Shown here: positions 27,335-35,481 of the stretch, in pieces
Position numbering within the stretch: position 1 is the first letter of the stretch
Layout: the number at the start of each line of letters is the position of its first letter
Notes under the pieces: model-generated
Database searches by the model: none
The model's input: only the letters and a program-made list of their open reading frames with translations
Told to the model about the DNA's origin: nothing
Program-made: the position numbers and the translations under genes
Assembly (NCBI GenBank): GCA_016195915.1
Contig: JACPYS010000049.1
Coordinates: 124,001 to 188,000, forward strand
Direction of reading: 5' to 3'
Length of the DNA stretch: 64,000 nt
From: Betaproteobacteria bacterium
Lineage (GTDB): Bacteria; Pseudomonadota; Gammaproteobacteria; Burkholderiales; SG8-39

Positions 27335-27466
27335 GTGGCCAGCCAACGATTCGCGGACGTCTTTGTCGCGAGACTGCCGGCCGCACGGAGTGTTGTTGTC
27401 CAGGCGCGGGATCAGAAGTACGGTTGCGACGGACGAACGGTCCGGGTTAGATTGCCAGGGCGCTGA
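27335..27466 (+). pseudogene. 3' remnant of an exported-protein paralogue
   Basis: The frame ending at TGA 27464-27466 reads 'SVVVQARDQKYGCDGRTVRV' 'RLPGR'. This matches the C-terminus 'FVVVEARDRKNGYGGRTVRV' 'ELPGR' of the intact protein at 31044-31442. No 5' part with a signal peptide is present. It is followed by the same 80-base element that follows the intact gene. Confidence 0.65.
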
Positions 27467-27546
27467 ACCGGAAACTGGGTGCATCAGGCGGTAACGCCGC
27501 TGTCGCAATCTTCTGCGGCAGCTGGCCGGTACGCCCCGGAATCGAG
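27467..27546 (+). repeat. 80-base repeat after exported-protein remnant, copy 1
   Basis: Matches 31443-31522 over its whole length with scattered differences. Shared blocks include AATCTTCTGCG and AGCTGG. It shows that gene remnant and downstream sequence were duplicated together. Confidence 0.7.
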
Positions 27547-27559
27547 TACGCGACAAGAC

Positions 27560-28182
27560 CAGTTTATTCTCATAGCCGAATCGACTGTCCTGATCGAACC
27601 CATTGGCGACTTCATGCTGCGCACCGCGTGCCGGACCATGAGCCACTCGAGCGATTGATTCGGCTGGAGTCGCCAGGAATTGCCGTTAACCTCACAGCGC
27701 AGCAGTTCGCCGATGCGGCTCTGCCACGGCGACTCGAGCGCGCTCTCGGCGAGGCGAGGGTAGCGGCAGACTTGCGGGAGGCGCAGATCACCGAATCGGC
27801 CGCGATGAAGGACGTGGCGCGCTGCGCGGCGACGCTTCGGAAGCTGCACGATTTCGGCGTGCGCGTATCGATCGACGATTTCGGCACCGCTTACTCGTCG
27901 CTCCGTTACCCGCACCGTTTCGCGGTGGATGCGATCAACATCGACAGGTCCTTCGTTGACGATATCGGTTCGGATCGGAATGCCGATGCGGTTTGCGACG
28001 CCATCCTGCGTCTCGGCCAGTCACTGGGCACGAAGGTGATCGCCGAGGGCGTCGAGACCGAGGTTCAGATGGCCTTCCTGCGCCGGCGCCGCTGCAATGA
28101 AATGCGGGGGTATCTTCTCGGCAAACCCGCTGCCCTGAACGAGTTCGAGAACGCGTATGTTGCCGCTCGGGCTGTCGCGTGA
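27560..28182 (+). pseudogene. EAL-domain remnant, frameshifted and lacking its N-terminal half
   Basis: From 27560 one frame reads 'LIAESTVLIEPIGDFML', matching 'LAEASGLIVPIGAFVL' of the intact EAL protein. The match then moves to the next frame at about 27630 ('GIAVNLTAQQFADAA', 'AQITESAAM', 'VSIDDFGTAYSSLRYPHRF', 'VIAEGVETEVQ'). The part with the EAL signature and upstream domains is missing. Sequence similarity to the gene at 22680 suggests an old duplicate. If translated from 27628 it would give an incomplete barrel of 184 residues. Confidence 0.72.
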
Positions 28183-28183
28183 G

Positions 28184-29101
28184 TCAGATGGTGCGGCGAT
28201 AGGCACCTGGGCCCATATCGTTCGCTTTCTTGAATACCCGGCTGAACGCCGCTTCTGACTGGTATCCGACACGCTCCGCAACTGCGGCGGTACCGAGTCC
28301 TTTTTCCTGCAATAACTCCTTTGCCTTCTGCATGCGCCAGAACGTCAGGTACCGCATCGGCGTTTGTTCGACCAGGGCGTTGAATCGGGCCGCGAACGCA
28401 GAACGCGACATACCGGCGCGCGCTGCAAGATCCGCAAGCGTCCAGGGGTGCGCCGGTGTCCTGTGAATATGAGCCAGCGCGGACCCTATATGCTTGTCCG
28501 CGAGTGCGGCCAGGAGGCCAGCGGGTGTCCCGGACTGCTGAACGTGTGCGCGCACCATCTGGATGAACAGCACTTCGGCGAGTCGGTTCACTACAGCCTC
28601 GCTCCCCGAACGCGCCGAGCGCGTCTCTTGGATCATGAAGCCGAGCGTCGTGTGCAGCCAAGCAAAATCGTGGCTGTCCACTGCGCGAATGTGGATAAGC
28701 GAAGGCAGGGCGGTTACGAAAGGGTGTCGCCGGTCGCGATCGTAGCGGAAATAGCCGCACAGCATCGTGACCGGCAACCCTGCGCCGCCGTAAGTTACCG
28801 GCCCGTAATTCTCCAGGTTTTGACCTGCGATGATCTTTTCGGCGGGAACGGGTTTGCCCTGCGGGGAGTCGAGTATCGCGTGAGCGTCGCAATGCGGGAA
28901 CGCCACCACGTCGCCGCCGTGCAGGGCGATCGGCTTTCGCAAACCGTGCATGCGCAGCCAGCACGTCCCGCGCACGATCACGTGGAACTCGGGCGTAGCG
29001 GTACGCTGGATGTCCATGCCCCAGGGCGCCGAGAATTCGCAGCGAAAGTACACGCCGCCGCCGAGATGGATCGATTGGAGAATGTCGCTTAGTACATCCA
29101 T
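28184..29101 (-). CDS. AraC-family regulator with cupin sensor
   Basis: A 305-residue regulator: N-terminal cupin_6 domain ('PEFHVIVRGTCWLRMHG', 'LHGGDVVAFPHCDAHAI') and C-terminal AraC double HTH ('WTLADLAARAGMSRSAFAAR', 'VAERVGYQSEAAFSRVFKKA'). It is divergent from an AhpD-like gene and a selenoprotein gene, with a perfect 7-bp inverted repeat in the shared 140-base gap. This cupin_6 AraC type commonly sits beside genes for small redox or AhpD-like proteins, whose expression it probably controls. The effector is unknown. Confidence 0.88.
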   Translation of the reverse strand: MDVLSDILQSIHLGGGVYFRCEFSAPWGMDIQRTATPEFHVIVRGTCWLRMHGLRKPIALHGGDVVAFPHCDAHAILDSPQGKPVPAEKIIAGQNLENYGPVTYGGAGLPVTMLCGYFRYDRDRRHPFVTALPSLIHIRAVDSHDFAWLHTTLGFMIQETRSARSGSEAVVNRLAEVLFIQMVRAHVQQSGTPAGLLAALADKHIGSALAHIHRTPAHPWTLADLAARAGMSRSAFAARFNALVEQTPMRYLTFWRMQKAKELLQEKGLGTAAVAERVGYQSEAAFSRVFKKANDMGPGAYRRTI

Positions 29102-29134
29102 CGCATGGAATTCATACGAATGAGCAAAAAATAT

Positions 29135-29153
29135 GGACTATTCAACATAGTCC
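29135..29153. promoter_or_regulatory. Inverted-repeat operator in AraC/AhpD divergent gap
   Basis: GGACTAT (29135-29141), five-base spacer TCAAC, ATAGTCC (29147-29153): a perfect inverted repeat about 34 bases from the AraC start. It is a likely regulator-binding site. A weaker, related pattern is seen at 32565-32600 beside a decayed AraC gene. Confidence 0.6.
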
Positions 29154-29241
29154 GTATGCATCGATAAGACTAGAGTTTGCGTCATCCCGGATTCAAAGTC
29201 CACGGGACGTCCCGTTACAAACAACGCAAAGGAAAATAGAA

Positions 29242-29781
29242 ATGGCCAGACTCAACGTCGTGACTCCGCAACAGGCGAGTGGGCGCGTCAAGGAGCTCTT
29301 TGACGGCATTCAGGCATCGGTTGGCATGATTCCGCAAATCTACCAGGGCGTCGCCAACAGTGCTGCCGCCTTGGAGGGCGTGCTGCACCTTGGCAAAACG
29401 CTCAGCACCGGGCAGTTGAGCGGAACGGAGATCGAAGCCGTAAAGCTCGTAGTAAGCCAGGCTTATGGATGTAACTACTGTCTCGCGGTGCATACACTCC
29501 TTGGCAAGAAGCACGGGCTTACCGAGAACGAGACCATTGCGATCCGGCGCGGTACGGCCGAAGCGCCCAGACTCGGCGCATTGGTCGACTTCGTCAATTC
29601 CGTGATGCGCCCGGAGGGGAGCGCGACGGATGATACCGTGCGCGCGGTGCGCGCCGCCGGCTACAATGACGCACAGGTCGCGGAGATCCTGCTCGTAGTC
29701 GCTCAAACGGTGTTTACGAACCTGTTCAATCGCGTGCACCAGACTCCGGTGGACTTTCCGCCGGCGCCGGGCATCGCGTAG
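29242..29781 (+). CDS. AhpD-like carboxymuconolactone decarboxylase family protein (1)
   Basis: A 179-residue all-helical CMD-fold protein with the AhpD redox motif 'GCNYCLAVHTLLGKKHG' (Cys77, Cys80, His84), indicating peroxidase or disulfide-reductase chemistry rather than lactone decarboxylation. A strong AAGGAAA site precedes ATG 29242. It is the first gene of a rightward set with the selenoprotein 19 bases downstream, suggesting that the two share a redox pathway. It is one of four AhpD-like proteins in the window. Confidence 0.88.
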   Translation: MARLNVVTPQQASGRVKELFDGIQASVGMIPQIYQGVANSAAALEGVLHLGKTLSTGQLSGTEIEAVKLVVSQAYGCNYCLAVHTLLGKKHGLTENETIAIRRGTAEAPRLGALVDFVNSVMRPEGSATDDTVRAVRAAGYNDAQVAEILLVVAQTVFTNLFNRVHQTPVDFPPAPGIA

Positions 29782-29800
29782 CAGAGTCGAGGAGTACGCC

Positions 29801-31036
29801 GTGGTCCGTCTAACCGACTTGCCCGAGTGGGAGCGCGAGCATCTGCTGGCGAAGGGCAGGGAAGCCCCGCGTTTTGCTTCGAGACCTTGGGTAAGGGGAC
29901 CAGCCCTCGGCAAACGGCGGGTTGCGATTGTGACGACTTCCGGCGTGCATCGCCGCGGCGACCGGCCGTTCAGCATGATTCCGGACACCGAATACCGCGT
30001 GATTCCAGGCGACACGAGCGCGGACATGCTGGTCATGAGCCACGTCTCGGTCAATTTCGACCGCAGCGGATTTCACGAAGACGTGAACGTGGTTTTTCCC
30101 ATCGACCGGTTGAAGGAACTCGCCGCAGCTGGTGCGATCGGCTCGGTCGCGGATTTTCACTATGCCTTCATGGGCGCGGCCTGGCCACCCACGCGTTTCG
30201 AAACCAAGGCGCGGGAACTTGCCGTTCTGCTCAAGAAAGATCGCGTCGATGCCGTATTGCTCACCCCGGTCTGACCGAATTGCACGTGCGCCGTGGGCGC
30301 ACTCGGTCATTACCTGGAGGAAGAAGGCGTTGCCACGACGCAAATCAGCCTGGTACGCGAGCACACGGAACTGATCCAGCCGCCACGGGCGCTATGGGTG
30401 CCCTTCATGCTGGGCCGGCCGTTCGGCGCGCCGAACGCGCCGGATTTCCAGCACAAGGTCCTGGCCGCTGCTTTGCGGCTGCTGGAGGCCGAGTCTGGAC
30501 CGGTGCTTCGTGATTTTCCGGAGGACGCGCCGCGAGCGAACGAACCCTTCGACATGGAGGGCTTCGCCTGTCCGGTGAACCTGCGCCGTGCGCAGCCGGA
30601 TCGCGATGGGAGGATGGACGTCACCCAGGCGTTGCTCGATGAGGTCGCGCAACTGCTTCCGTGGCACGATCTCGCGGTCAAACGCCGCGGGCGGAGCGCG
30701 GTGGGCATCAGCGGGATCGCGATTGAAGAAGCTGCCCGTTACGTCGCATCGCATCTTGCCGGAGCGGCTGCACCGAGTTACGACAAGGAAAGTTCCGCCG
30801 CGGAGGCACTCAAGCGCGCCTGCGATGACCTTCACGCGTACTACTGCGAGGCGGTGGCGGCACAGCCGGGAAATTCTGCCGGCGACGAAATCCAGATCTG
30901 GTTCTGGCGGCAAACGGCCGCGGGGAGATTGTTTCTCGATCTTCAGGGGATGTGTCGCGCTAGCCCGGACAAGAGCATGCAGCTGCTTGGCAGGAGCTTG
31001 CTGGTGCCGAGGGCGGTTACCGAGGGCGCGTCTTGA
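29801..31036 (+). CDS. GrdB/PrdB-family selenoprotein with in-frame UGA (Sec158)
   Basis: The frame opened by GTG 29801 (GAGGAG site seven bases before) meets TGA at 30272-30274 and continues without another stop to 31036, giving 411 residues if UGA is read as selenocysteine. The protein context is 'LLTPV-U-PNCTCAVGALGHYL', the UxxC redox site of glycine/sarcosine/betaine/D-proline reductase selenoprotein B relatives. The N-terminal half has 'VAIVTTSGVHRRGDRPFSM' and 'FPIDRLKELAAAGAIGSVAD'; the C-terminal half has 'QPPRALWVPFMLGRPFGAPN'. Both halves are needed for the family fold. A SECIS-like hairpin directly follows the UGA. The remaining glycine-reductase subunits are not nearby, so the substrate is unknown. 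selA, selB, selC and selD are outside this window. Confidence 0.87.
30272..30306 (+). promoter_or_regulatory. UGA codon plus bacterial SECIS-like hairpin
   Basis: After TGA (30272-30274): CCGA (30275-30278) can pair with TCGG (30303-30306), and GTGCGCC (30286-30292) pairs perfectly with GGCGCAC (30296-30302) around a GTG loop. The loop starts 19 bases after the UGA and begins with G. This fits the bacterial pattern of a hairpin within the coding sequence just 3' of the UGA. Confidence 0.72.
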
Positions 31037-31043
31037 GGTTCAA

Positions 31044-31442
31044 ATGAAACGCTTCCTGGGGCAAGGGATTCTCGCGCTTGCCGTGTTCTATGCTTCGTTC
31101 GCACTCGCGCAAGCGGGTGGCGCCGCCGCGCAACGCTTCCCGGACGTGGTTGACGTGAAAGTGCGCGCGCCCGGCGAGGGCAAATTTGATTTCGATGTCA
31201 CGATCTCCTCGCCCTATGATTCGCCTCAGCGCTACGCGGACGGATTTCGAATCCTTGGCGCGGATCGCGTTGTCCACGCCGTGAGGGTGTTATTGCACGA
31301 CCATGCGAACGAGCAGCCCTTCACGCGTGACCTCTACGGTGTCGTGATACCGCCGCCGGTGCGCTTCGTTGTGGTCGAGGCGCGCGATCGGAAGAACGGC
31401 TACGGCGGACGGACAGTCCGGGTCGAATTGCCGGGACGCTGA
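31044..31442 (+). CDS. Exported protein of unknown function
   Basis: A 132-residue protein with a clear signal peptide ('GILALAVFYASFALAQAGG'). The mature part is a single beta-rich domain: 'KFDFDVTISSPYDSPQRYAD', 'VVHAVRVLLHDHANEQPFTR', 'IPPPVRFVVVEARDRKNG'. I do not recognise the family. It lies seven bases after the selenoprotein stop in the same direction. A remnant of a second copy is at 27335-27466. Confidence 0.75.
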   Translation: MKRFLGQGILALAVFYASFALAQAGGAAAQRFPDVVDVKVRAPGEGKFDFDVTISSPYDSPQRYADGFRILGADRVVHAVRVLLHDHANEQPFTRDLYGVVIPPPVRFVVVEARDRKNGYGGRTVRVELPGR

Positions 31443-31522
31443 ACCGGGAACTGGGCGCATCCGGTGGAAACGTCGCGGTCGTAATCTTCTGCGATAGCTG
31501 GCGGGCACGCTCCCGAGTCGAG
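31443..31522 (+). repeat. 80-base repeat after exported-protein gene, copy 2
   Basis: Partner of 27467-27546. It lies directly between the stop of the exported-protein gene and the next AhpD-like gene. Confidence 0.7.
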
Positions 31523-31566
31523 CAACCCTCAGAATGATTCGATTGAAGCACCAACCGGAGGGAGAA

Positions 31567-32109
31567 ATGCCGTTTTTCAAGTCACTTCCAAATGACGCCG
31601 GCGTCCGGCACATTCTGCAGCTGAATAAGCCCGCTGGCCGCACGCTGATTGAGTTCCACCAGGCGTTGCTGCGTGGCGACTCTCCGTTGAACGCGGCGCA
31701 GCTTGAACTGATCGCAGCCTATGTTTCGGGGTTGAACGCGTGCCAATACTGCTACGGCGTGCATTCTGAGACAGCCAAGGCGTTCGGGCTCGCGGAGGGC
31801 ACGCTCGAAGCCCTCCTTGCCGACGTCAATGCAGCGCCGGTCGATCCGAGGATGCGTCCGTTGCTCGCCTACGCGAACAAGCTCACTGTGTCGCCCGCGC
31901 GAATGACCCAGGCAGACGCAGACGCCGTTTTCGCGGCGGGCTGGAGCGAGCGGGCTTTGCATGATGCGGTGCTGACCGTGTGCCTGTTCAATTTCATGAA
32001 CCGGCTGCTCGAAGGACATGGCTGCAAAGGCGCCCCGGAGATCTACGGCGCGCGCGGCAAGGCGCTGAAGGACGAGGGCTACGCGCCGCTGCTCAAGCTG
32101 CTGCAGTGA
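31567..32109 (+). CDS. AhpD-like carboxymuconolactone decarboxylase family protein (2)
   Basis: A 180-residue peroxidase-related protein from ATG 31567, which has a strong GGAGGGAG site. The motif is 'NACQYCYGVHSETAKAFG' (Cys59, Cys62, His66), and the C-terminal 'VCLFNFMNRLLEGHG' segment is typical of peroxidase-related CMD proteins. It follows the 80-base repeat and may be co-transcribed with the AraC-controlled set upstream. Confidence 0.87.
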   Translation: MPFFKSLPNDAGVRHILQLNKPAGRTLIEFHQALLRGDSPLNAAQLELIAAYVSGLNACQYCYGVHSETAKAFGLAEGTLEALLADVNAAPVDPRMRPLLAYANKLTVSPARMTQADADAVFAAGWSERALHDAVLTVCLFNFMNRLLEGHGCKGAPEIYGARGKALKDEGYAPLLKLLQ

Positions 32110-32187
32110 TCGGCATCAATGTCAGCGGCAGGCGCATTTCACTTGCCGCTTTTTCGCGCGGTGCGCATGGGGTGACCCGATCCAAGG

Positions 32188-32505
32188 TCAGACGAAACAT
32201 GCCGCCACGCCCGTGACGCTATATCGTTGCAACGACAACGCACGCACGACCGTTCGCCGTGCGTGCCTTCGTCTCGAGTTTGACGCGTTCTTTAGCACGG
32301 CGTCGAAATCCATCTCGCCCGCCAGACGGCCATCGGATAGGACGCCCTGCGGCGCGTTCAGCTCTCTTCGGCCTGGAAATCGCAGCCCGCAGAATCCGCA
32401 AGCGATCACGTGGAACTCCGCGGATGGAGCTGCGTTCATGACTTCGCGAGGCGCGGGCACCCGCCCCGGAAACGCGCTTCGCGGCCCGGAATGGGTCCAC
32501 GTCAA
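32188..32505 (-). pseudogene. Possible AraC cupin-domain remnant
   Basis: The frame contains 'AEFHVIACGFCGLRFPG', which resembles 'PEFHVIVRGTCWLRMHG' in the sensor domain of the AraC regulator at 28184. The rest of the cupin and the whole HTH domain are missing. It is divergent from an AhpD-like gene, the same arrangement as the intact AraC/AhpD pair, so it may be the decayed second copy of that module. Evidence is short and low-level. Confidence 0.4.
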
Positions 32506-32807
32506 TTCAGCTCCTAGCAGACAGTAAGCATGGACGATAGATCATAAACTTTGGACGACATAGCATTAGAAGTACGCTTCGGTGGGACTATAGTTACGTT
32601 ACTACGACTTTCATCCAAGCATGCAAGCCGAAGATGGAATCGGGACTTTTTGGCTAGCCGATAGAAAGGGAGCACCGCAAACGAGCTTCACAGTTCATAT
32701 CCTTGACAGTGCCCCGGCGCCGGTAAAGGAGAATCGCCTGCCCTTTGCTCCGCGTCAGCCGAAGCGAAGTTCAATTGAAACATAACATGACTGAAAGGAA
32801 CCTGCCG
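32506..32807. other. Intergenic region before AhpD-like gene 3
   Basis: No gene is recognised. The AT-richer part at 32560-32620 (TTTGGACGACATAGC, then GGGACTATAGTTACG) resembles the divergent promoter region at 29131-29180, which would fit a duplicated AraC/AhpD promoter. Confidence 0.4.
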
Positions 32808-33377
32808 ATGACCATTTCGTATGTCGAGCGCAGCAGCGCAGACGCCCAGACCCTGTCCTTTTACAACAAGGCCGAAGATCGCTTCGAGATGCTGCTGAAT
32901 ATCTTCAAGGTGTTCGGCCATACGCCCGAACTGGGCGCCGTCTTCACCGACCTGGTCATGGCGATCCTGAAAGACAGTGCACTGCCCTGGGTTACGAAGG
33001 AACTGCTGATTCTGAAGGCGACGCACCGAAATAACTGCCACTACTGCGTCGTCCAACACGAAACGCTGAGCAAGCGCCTTGGCATTTCGGAGGCGAAGAT
33101 CGCCGACATCGGCGACGACCGCTACAAGGCGAGTCCGCTGTTCAGCGACGCCGAGAAAGCGCTGATGGATCTCACGGAGCAGATCGGTGTCGACGCAAAT
33201 CGACTCAGCAAGGACCTGTGGGACCGGCTGCACCATCATTTCACCGAGGCCCAGATCGTCGAAGCAGTGTTCACGATTACCGTCTACATCGCCGTCAGCA
33301 AGTTCGGCGACGCGCTGGGTGTCGCGCTGGAGGACGTCTTCGGCGACGCGAAGCCGCTCCTACACGTTCACCACTGA
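32808..33377 (+). CDS. AhpD-like carboxymuconolactone decarboxylase family protein (3)
   Basis: A 189-residue CMD-fold protein from ATG 32808, chosen for its AAAGGAA site; ATG 32787 lacks one. The redox motif is 'NNCHYCVVQHETLSKRLG' (Cys77, Cys80, His84). It is followed after 11 bases by a glutaredoxin gene, a pairing that suggests the glutaredoxin or glutathione may recycle it. Confidence 0.87.
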   Translation: MTISYVERSSADAQTLSFYNKAEDRFEMLLNIFKVFGHTPELGAVFTDLVMAILKDSALPWVTKELLILKATHRNNCHYCVVQHETLSKRLGISEAKIADIGDDRYKASPLFSDAEKALMDLTEQIGVDANRLSKDLWDRLHHHFTEAQIVEAVFTITVYIAVSKFGDALGVALEDVFGDAKPLLHVHH

Positions 33378-33388
33378 GAGGGAGAGAA

Positions 33389-33676
33389 ATGATGCAATCC
33401 CCCGTTCAACCGGGCCTCGAGGTCGAGATTTTCACGGGGCCAAATTGCGGCTATTGCCGGCGTGCCAAGGCAGTGCTGGACAGACGGAATCTCCAGTATC
33501 GCGAAGTCGACGTGTCCATCGCGCAGGGCCGTGACGAGCTGCAGCGTCGCCTCCCTCGAGCCCGCAGTATTCCGCAAATCTTCATCGGCGCGGATCATAT
33601 CGGGGGTTGCGAAGATCTGGAGCGGCTCGACGCCAATGGCACCCTGAACGCTATGACGACCGGCGGACACCGATGA
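33389..33676 (+). CDS. Glutaredoxin, GrxC-like
   Basis: A 95-residue glutaredoxin: 'EIFTGPNCGYCRRAKAVLD' with the CGYC active site, then 'RSIPQIFIGADHIGGCEDL' holding the cis-Pro and glutathione-binding loops. The usual class I site is CPYC; Gly replaces Pro here. A GAGAGGGAGAG site precedes two neighbouring ATGs (33389, 33392). Co-transcribed with the AhpD-like gene upstream. Confidence 0.88.
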   Translation: MMQSPVQPGLEVEIFTGPNCGYCRRAKAVLDRRNLQYREVDVSIAQGRDELQRRLPRARSIPQIFIGADHIGGCEDLERLDANGTLNAMTTGGHR

Positions 33677-33783
33677 TGATGTCAACGGCGCTCGCGTTCG
33701 GGCGCAGCGGTGCTGCCTTTTCGCAACTGGGCGCGGTATTGGATCGAGTTCAGCGGTCCGGCCCGGCGCTCCGTGCCCTTTCC

Positions 33784-34020
33784 CTAACCGCCGTTCGCGT
33801 CCGCACTGCCTTTGCGCCAACCCGCCTGTCCGTGCGTCGAAACGCAATAGGGCACAATATAGGTAAGCCCCATCTGGATCAGAATCTGGGCGGTCAGCGG
33901 GCTGCCCAACAGCAAGTCGTAGTGATTGATTACATTCAGCATCGAACCCACGATCAATGCGACTGACCCGGCTCGCGAAACAACCATAGGATCGCAGCAT
34001 CTGCGCAACTGATCTTTCAC
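33784..34020 (-). CDS. nrtS: Small membrane protein, NrtS-like nitrate/nitrite transporter
   Basis: A 78-residue protein with two hydrophobic helices: 'AGSVALIVGSMLNVINHYDL' and 'MGLTYIVPYCVSTHG'. The 'INHYDLLLG' and 'YIVPYCVST' blocks are the marks of the NrtS family. GTG 34020 gives the usual N-terminal length; ATG 33987 would remove the first basic segment. It is single, on the minus strand, after a rightward set. Confidence 0.72.
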   Translation of the reverse strand: MKDQLRRCCDPMVVSRAGSVALIVGSMLNVINHYDLLLGSPLTAQILIQMGLTYIVPYCVSTHGQAGWRKGSADANGG

Positions 34021-34077
34021 GGGTCACCCCGACGGCTGGCACGGCCAAATGGGGGCCGGCCTGCCCGACCCGGGACA

Positions 34078-35379
34078 TTACGGCGTGGAAGGGCTGACAC
34101 GAGTGCCCGGCTTGAACAGCGCCCAGCTAAACCAAAACACCTTGTTGAAATGAGGGACAGCCGCGAGCGACTGTCCGGAAAGAGGTCCTTCATATCCCCT
34201 GCCAGCCACGGTCCACAGGGTGCCTGTCTCCTGGTCGCGCGCAACAACAGCGGTTTCGGGTTTGATGGTCGCATCGAACGTCAACGTCCTGCTCGAATCC
34301 ATTTTGCGCGAAAAGACTCCCCCCACATCGTGTTCAACGTCGTAGAAGACGACAATGGGCTCGTTCCCGACAGCGTCGCTGAGAACCTGGTTGTGGCGCA
34401 AGTTGTCCATCGGGTAACCGCAGGCGTCGCCGTTGATCTCGACGCCCATGATGAAGGACATGGCGGGCAGCCGGCTATCGAGGGTGCCACGGATTCGATG
34501 CCACGGTTTGGATCGTTTCGAAAGTTTCGAGATCGGGATCAATGTCTGGAGCATCCAGGCGACCATCTTGTCGCGCAGGGTGATGGATGGCGCGTAGTAG
34601 AGCTTCGTTTCCGGGTGCAAGTCCTTCCATGCGCTCCACGTGGAGAGCACAACCGGAAAGGCGACTAGCGATTTGCCGGCGTCGGGACCGTGAATGATCT
34701 TGCCGTCGAGTTGCTGGATAAAATTACCGGTGGCGGGTTCATAGTAAATGATGTTGTTGTTGTACGCTGTGACGCACTTGAGATCCAGCGCCCGGCCGTC
34801 CAACTCGGACTTAAAGACGATCCCGCTATTGCACAGGATACAGTAGGAAATCATGAGTGGCGTGTTACCGACCGTATCCATGAAATAGTGGGGTCTGGCT
34901 ATGGCGTCGCGCGGATATGCACGTACCTCGTTGCCGTAGACGAGGCCGAGAATCATGTCGTCCGGGCGCAAGAGGTTGTCCGATTCCGCCACCGTGAGGA
35001 TCTGCGGCCGACTTGGCGGAGTCATCACGTAGGGCACGTAGCCGCTCCAGAACAGCAGGGCCAACACGCCGATGGTGACGAGCGTTATCCAGAACCATGC
35101 GGTATGCGGTGAGACTAGGGACTCGGACAGCCGACTGCCTGCATCGAGCACGCCATCAGCGCCCGATATGCCGAGCAGGCCGCGTAGCAGAACTGCCCGA
35201 AGGCAGAAGCCTCCGACGGCCCATAGCACATGGCGGCGACGATAAATAGCGATCTGTGTGCCGCGCGAGAAATTCACGAGATCGATGGTCATGGGCGAGA
35301 ATGGCAGATATATGAACAGCATCACGGCCACGCCGAAAAGGTAAAAACCAACGTCCCAAAAAACCGAGGTGAGATTCAT
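34078..35379 (-). CDS. DUF3179 membrane protein (2)
   Basis: A 433-residue protein from ATG 35379. Two or three N-terminal helices, absent from the exported paralogues, anchor it ('FYLFGVAVMLFIYLPFSPM', 'WFWITLVTIGVLALLFWSGY'). The DUF3179 core follows: 'LGLVYGNEVRAYPRDAIARP', 'SYCILCNSGIVFKS', 'PVVLSTWSAWKDLHPETKLY', 'GTLWTVAGRGYEGPLSG'. The central cysteine motif is CxxC (CILC). It lies about 100 bases downstream of the corrinoid methyltransferase operon on the same strand. Confidence 0.82.
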   Translation of the reverse strand: MNLTSVFWDVGFYLFGVAVMLFIYLPFSPMTIDLVNFSRGTQIAIYRRRHVLWAVGGFCLRAVLLRGLLGISGADGVLDAGSRLSESLVSPHTAWFWITLVTIGVLALLFWSGYVPYVMTPPSRPQILTVAESDNLLRPDDMILGLVYGNEVRAYPRDAIARPHYFMDTVGNTPLMISYCILCNSGIVFKSELDGRALDLKCVTAYNNNIIYYEPATGNFIQQLDGKIIHGPDAGKSLVAFPVVLSTWSAWKDLHPETKLYYAPSITLRDKMVAWMLQTLIPISKLSKRSKPWHRIRGTLDSRLPAMSFIMGVEINGDACGYPMDNLRHNQVLSDAVGNEPIVVFYDVEHDVGGVFSRKMDSSRTLTFDATIKPETAVVARDQETGTLWTVAGRGYEGPLSGQSLAAVPHFNKVFWFSWALFKPGTRVSPSTP

Positions 35380-35481
35380 GGTTGCCAATTGTGTTCGCCT
35401 TTCTTGTTGATCAAGTTGATCCCCGTCCTGCGACTCCTCGCCGAGCTCGCGGAGCTACCACGGAGCCGCCGCGTCAAGTGC

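Noticed and set aside
29801-30274. Two separate genes ending and starting around 30274-30293
   Set aside because: They share one frame across a single TGA with a UxxC context and a SECIS-like hairpin; neither half makes a complete family member alone.
29242-33377. Selenocysteine in the AhpD-like proteins or glutaredoxin
   Set aside because: All show ordinary Cys at the active site, and reading past their stop codons gives no conserved extension.
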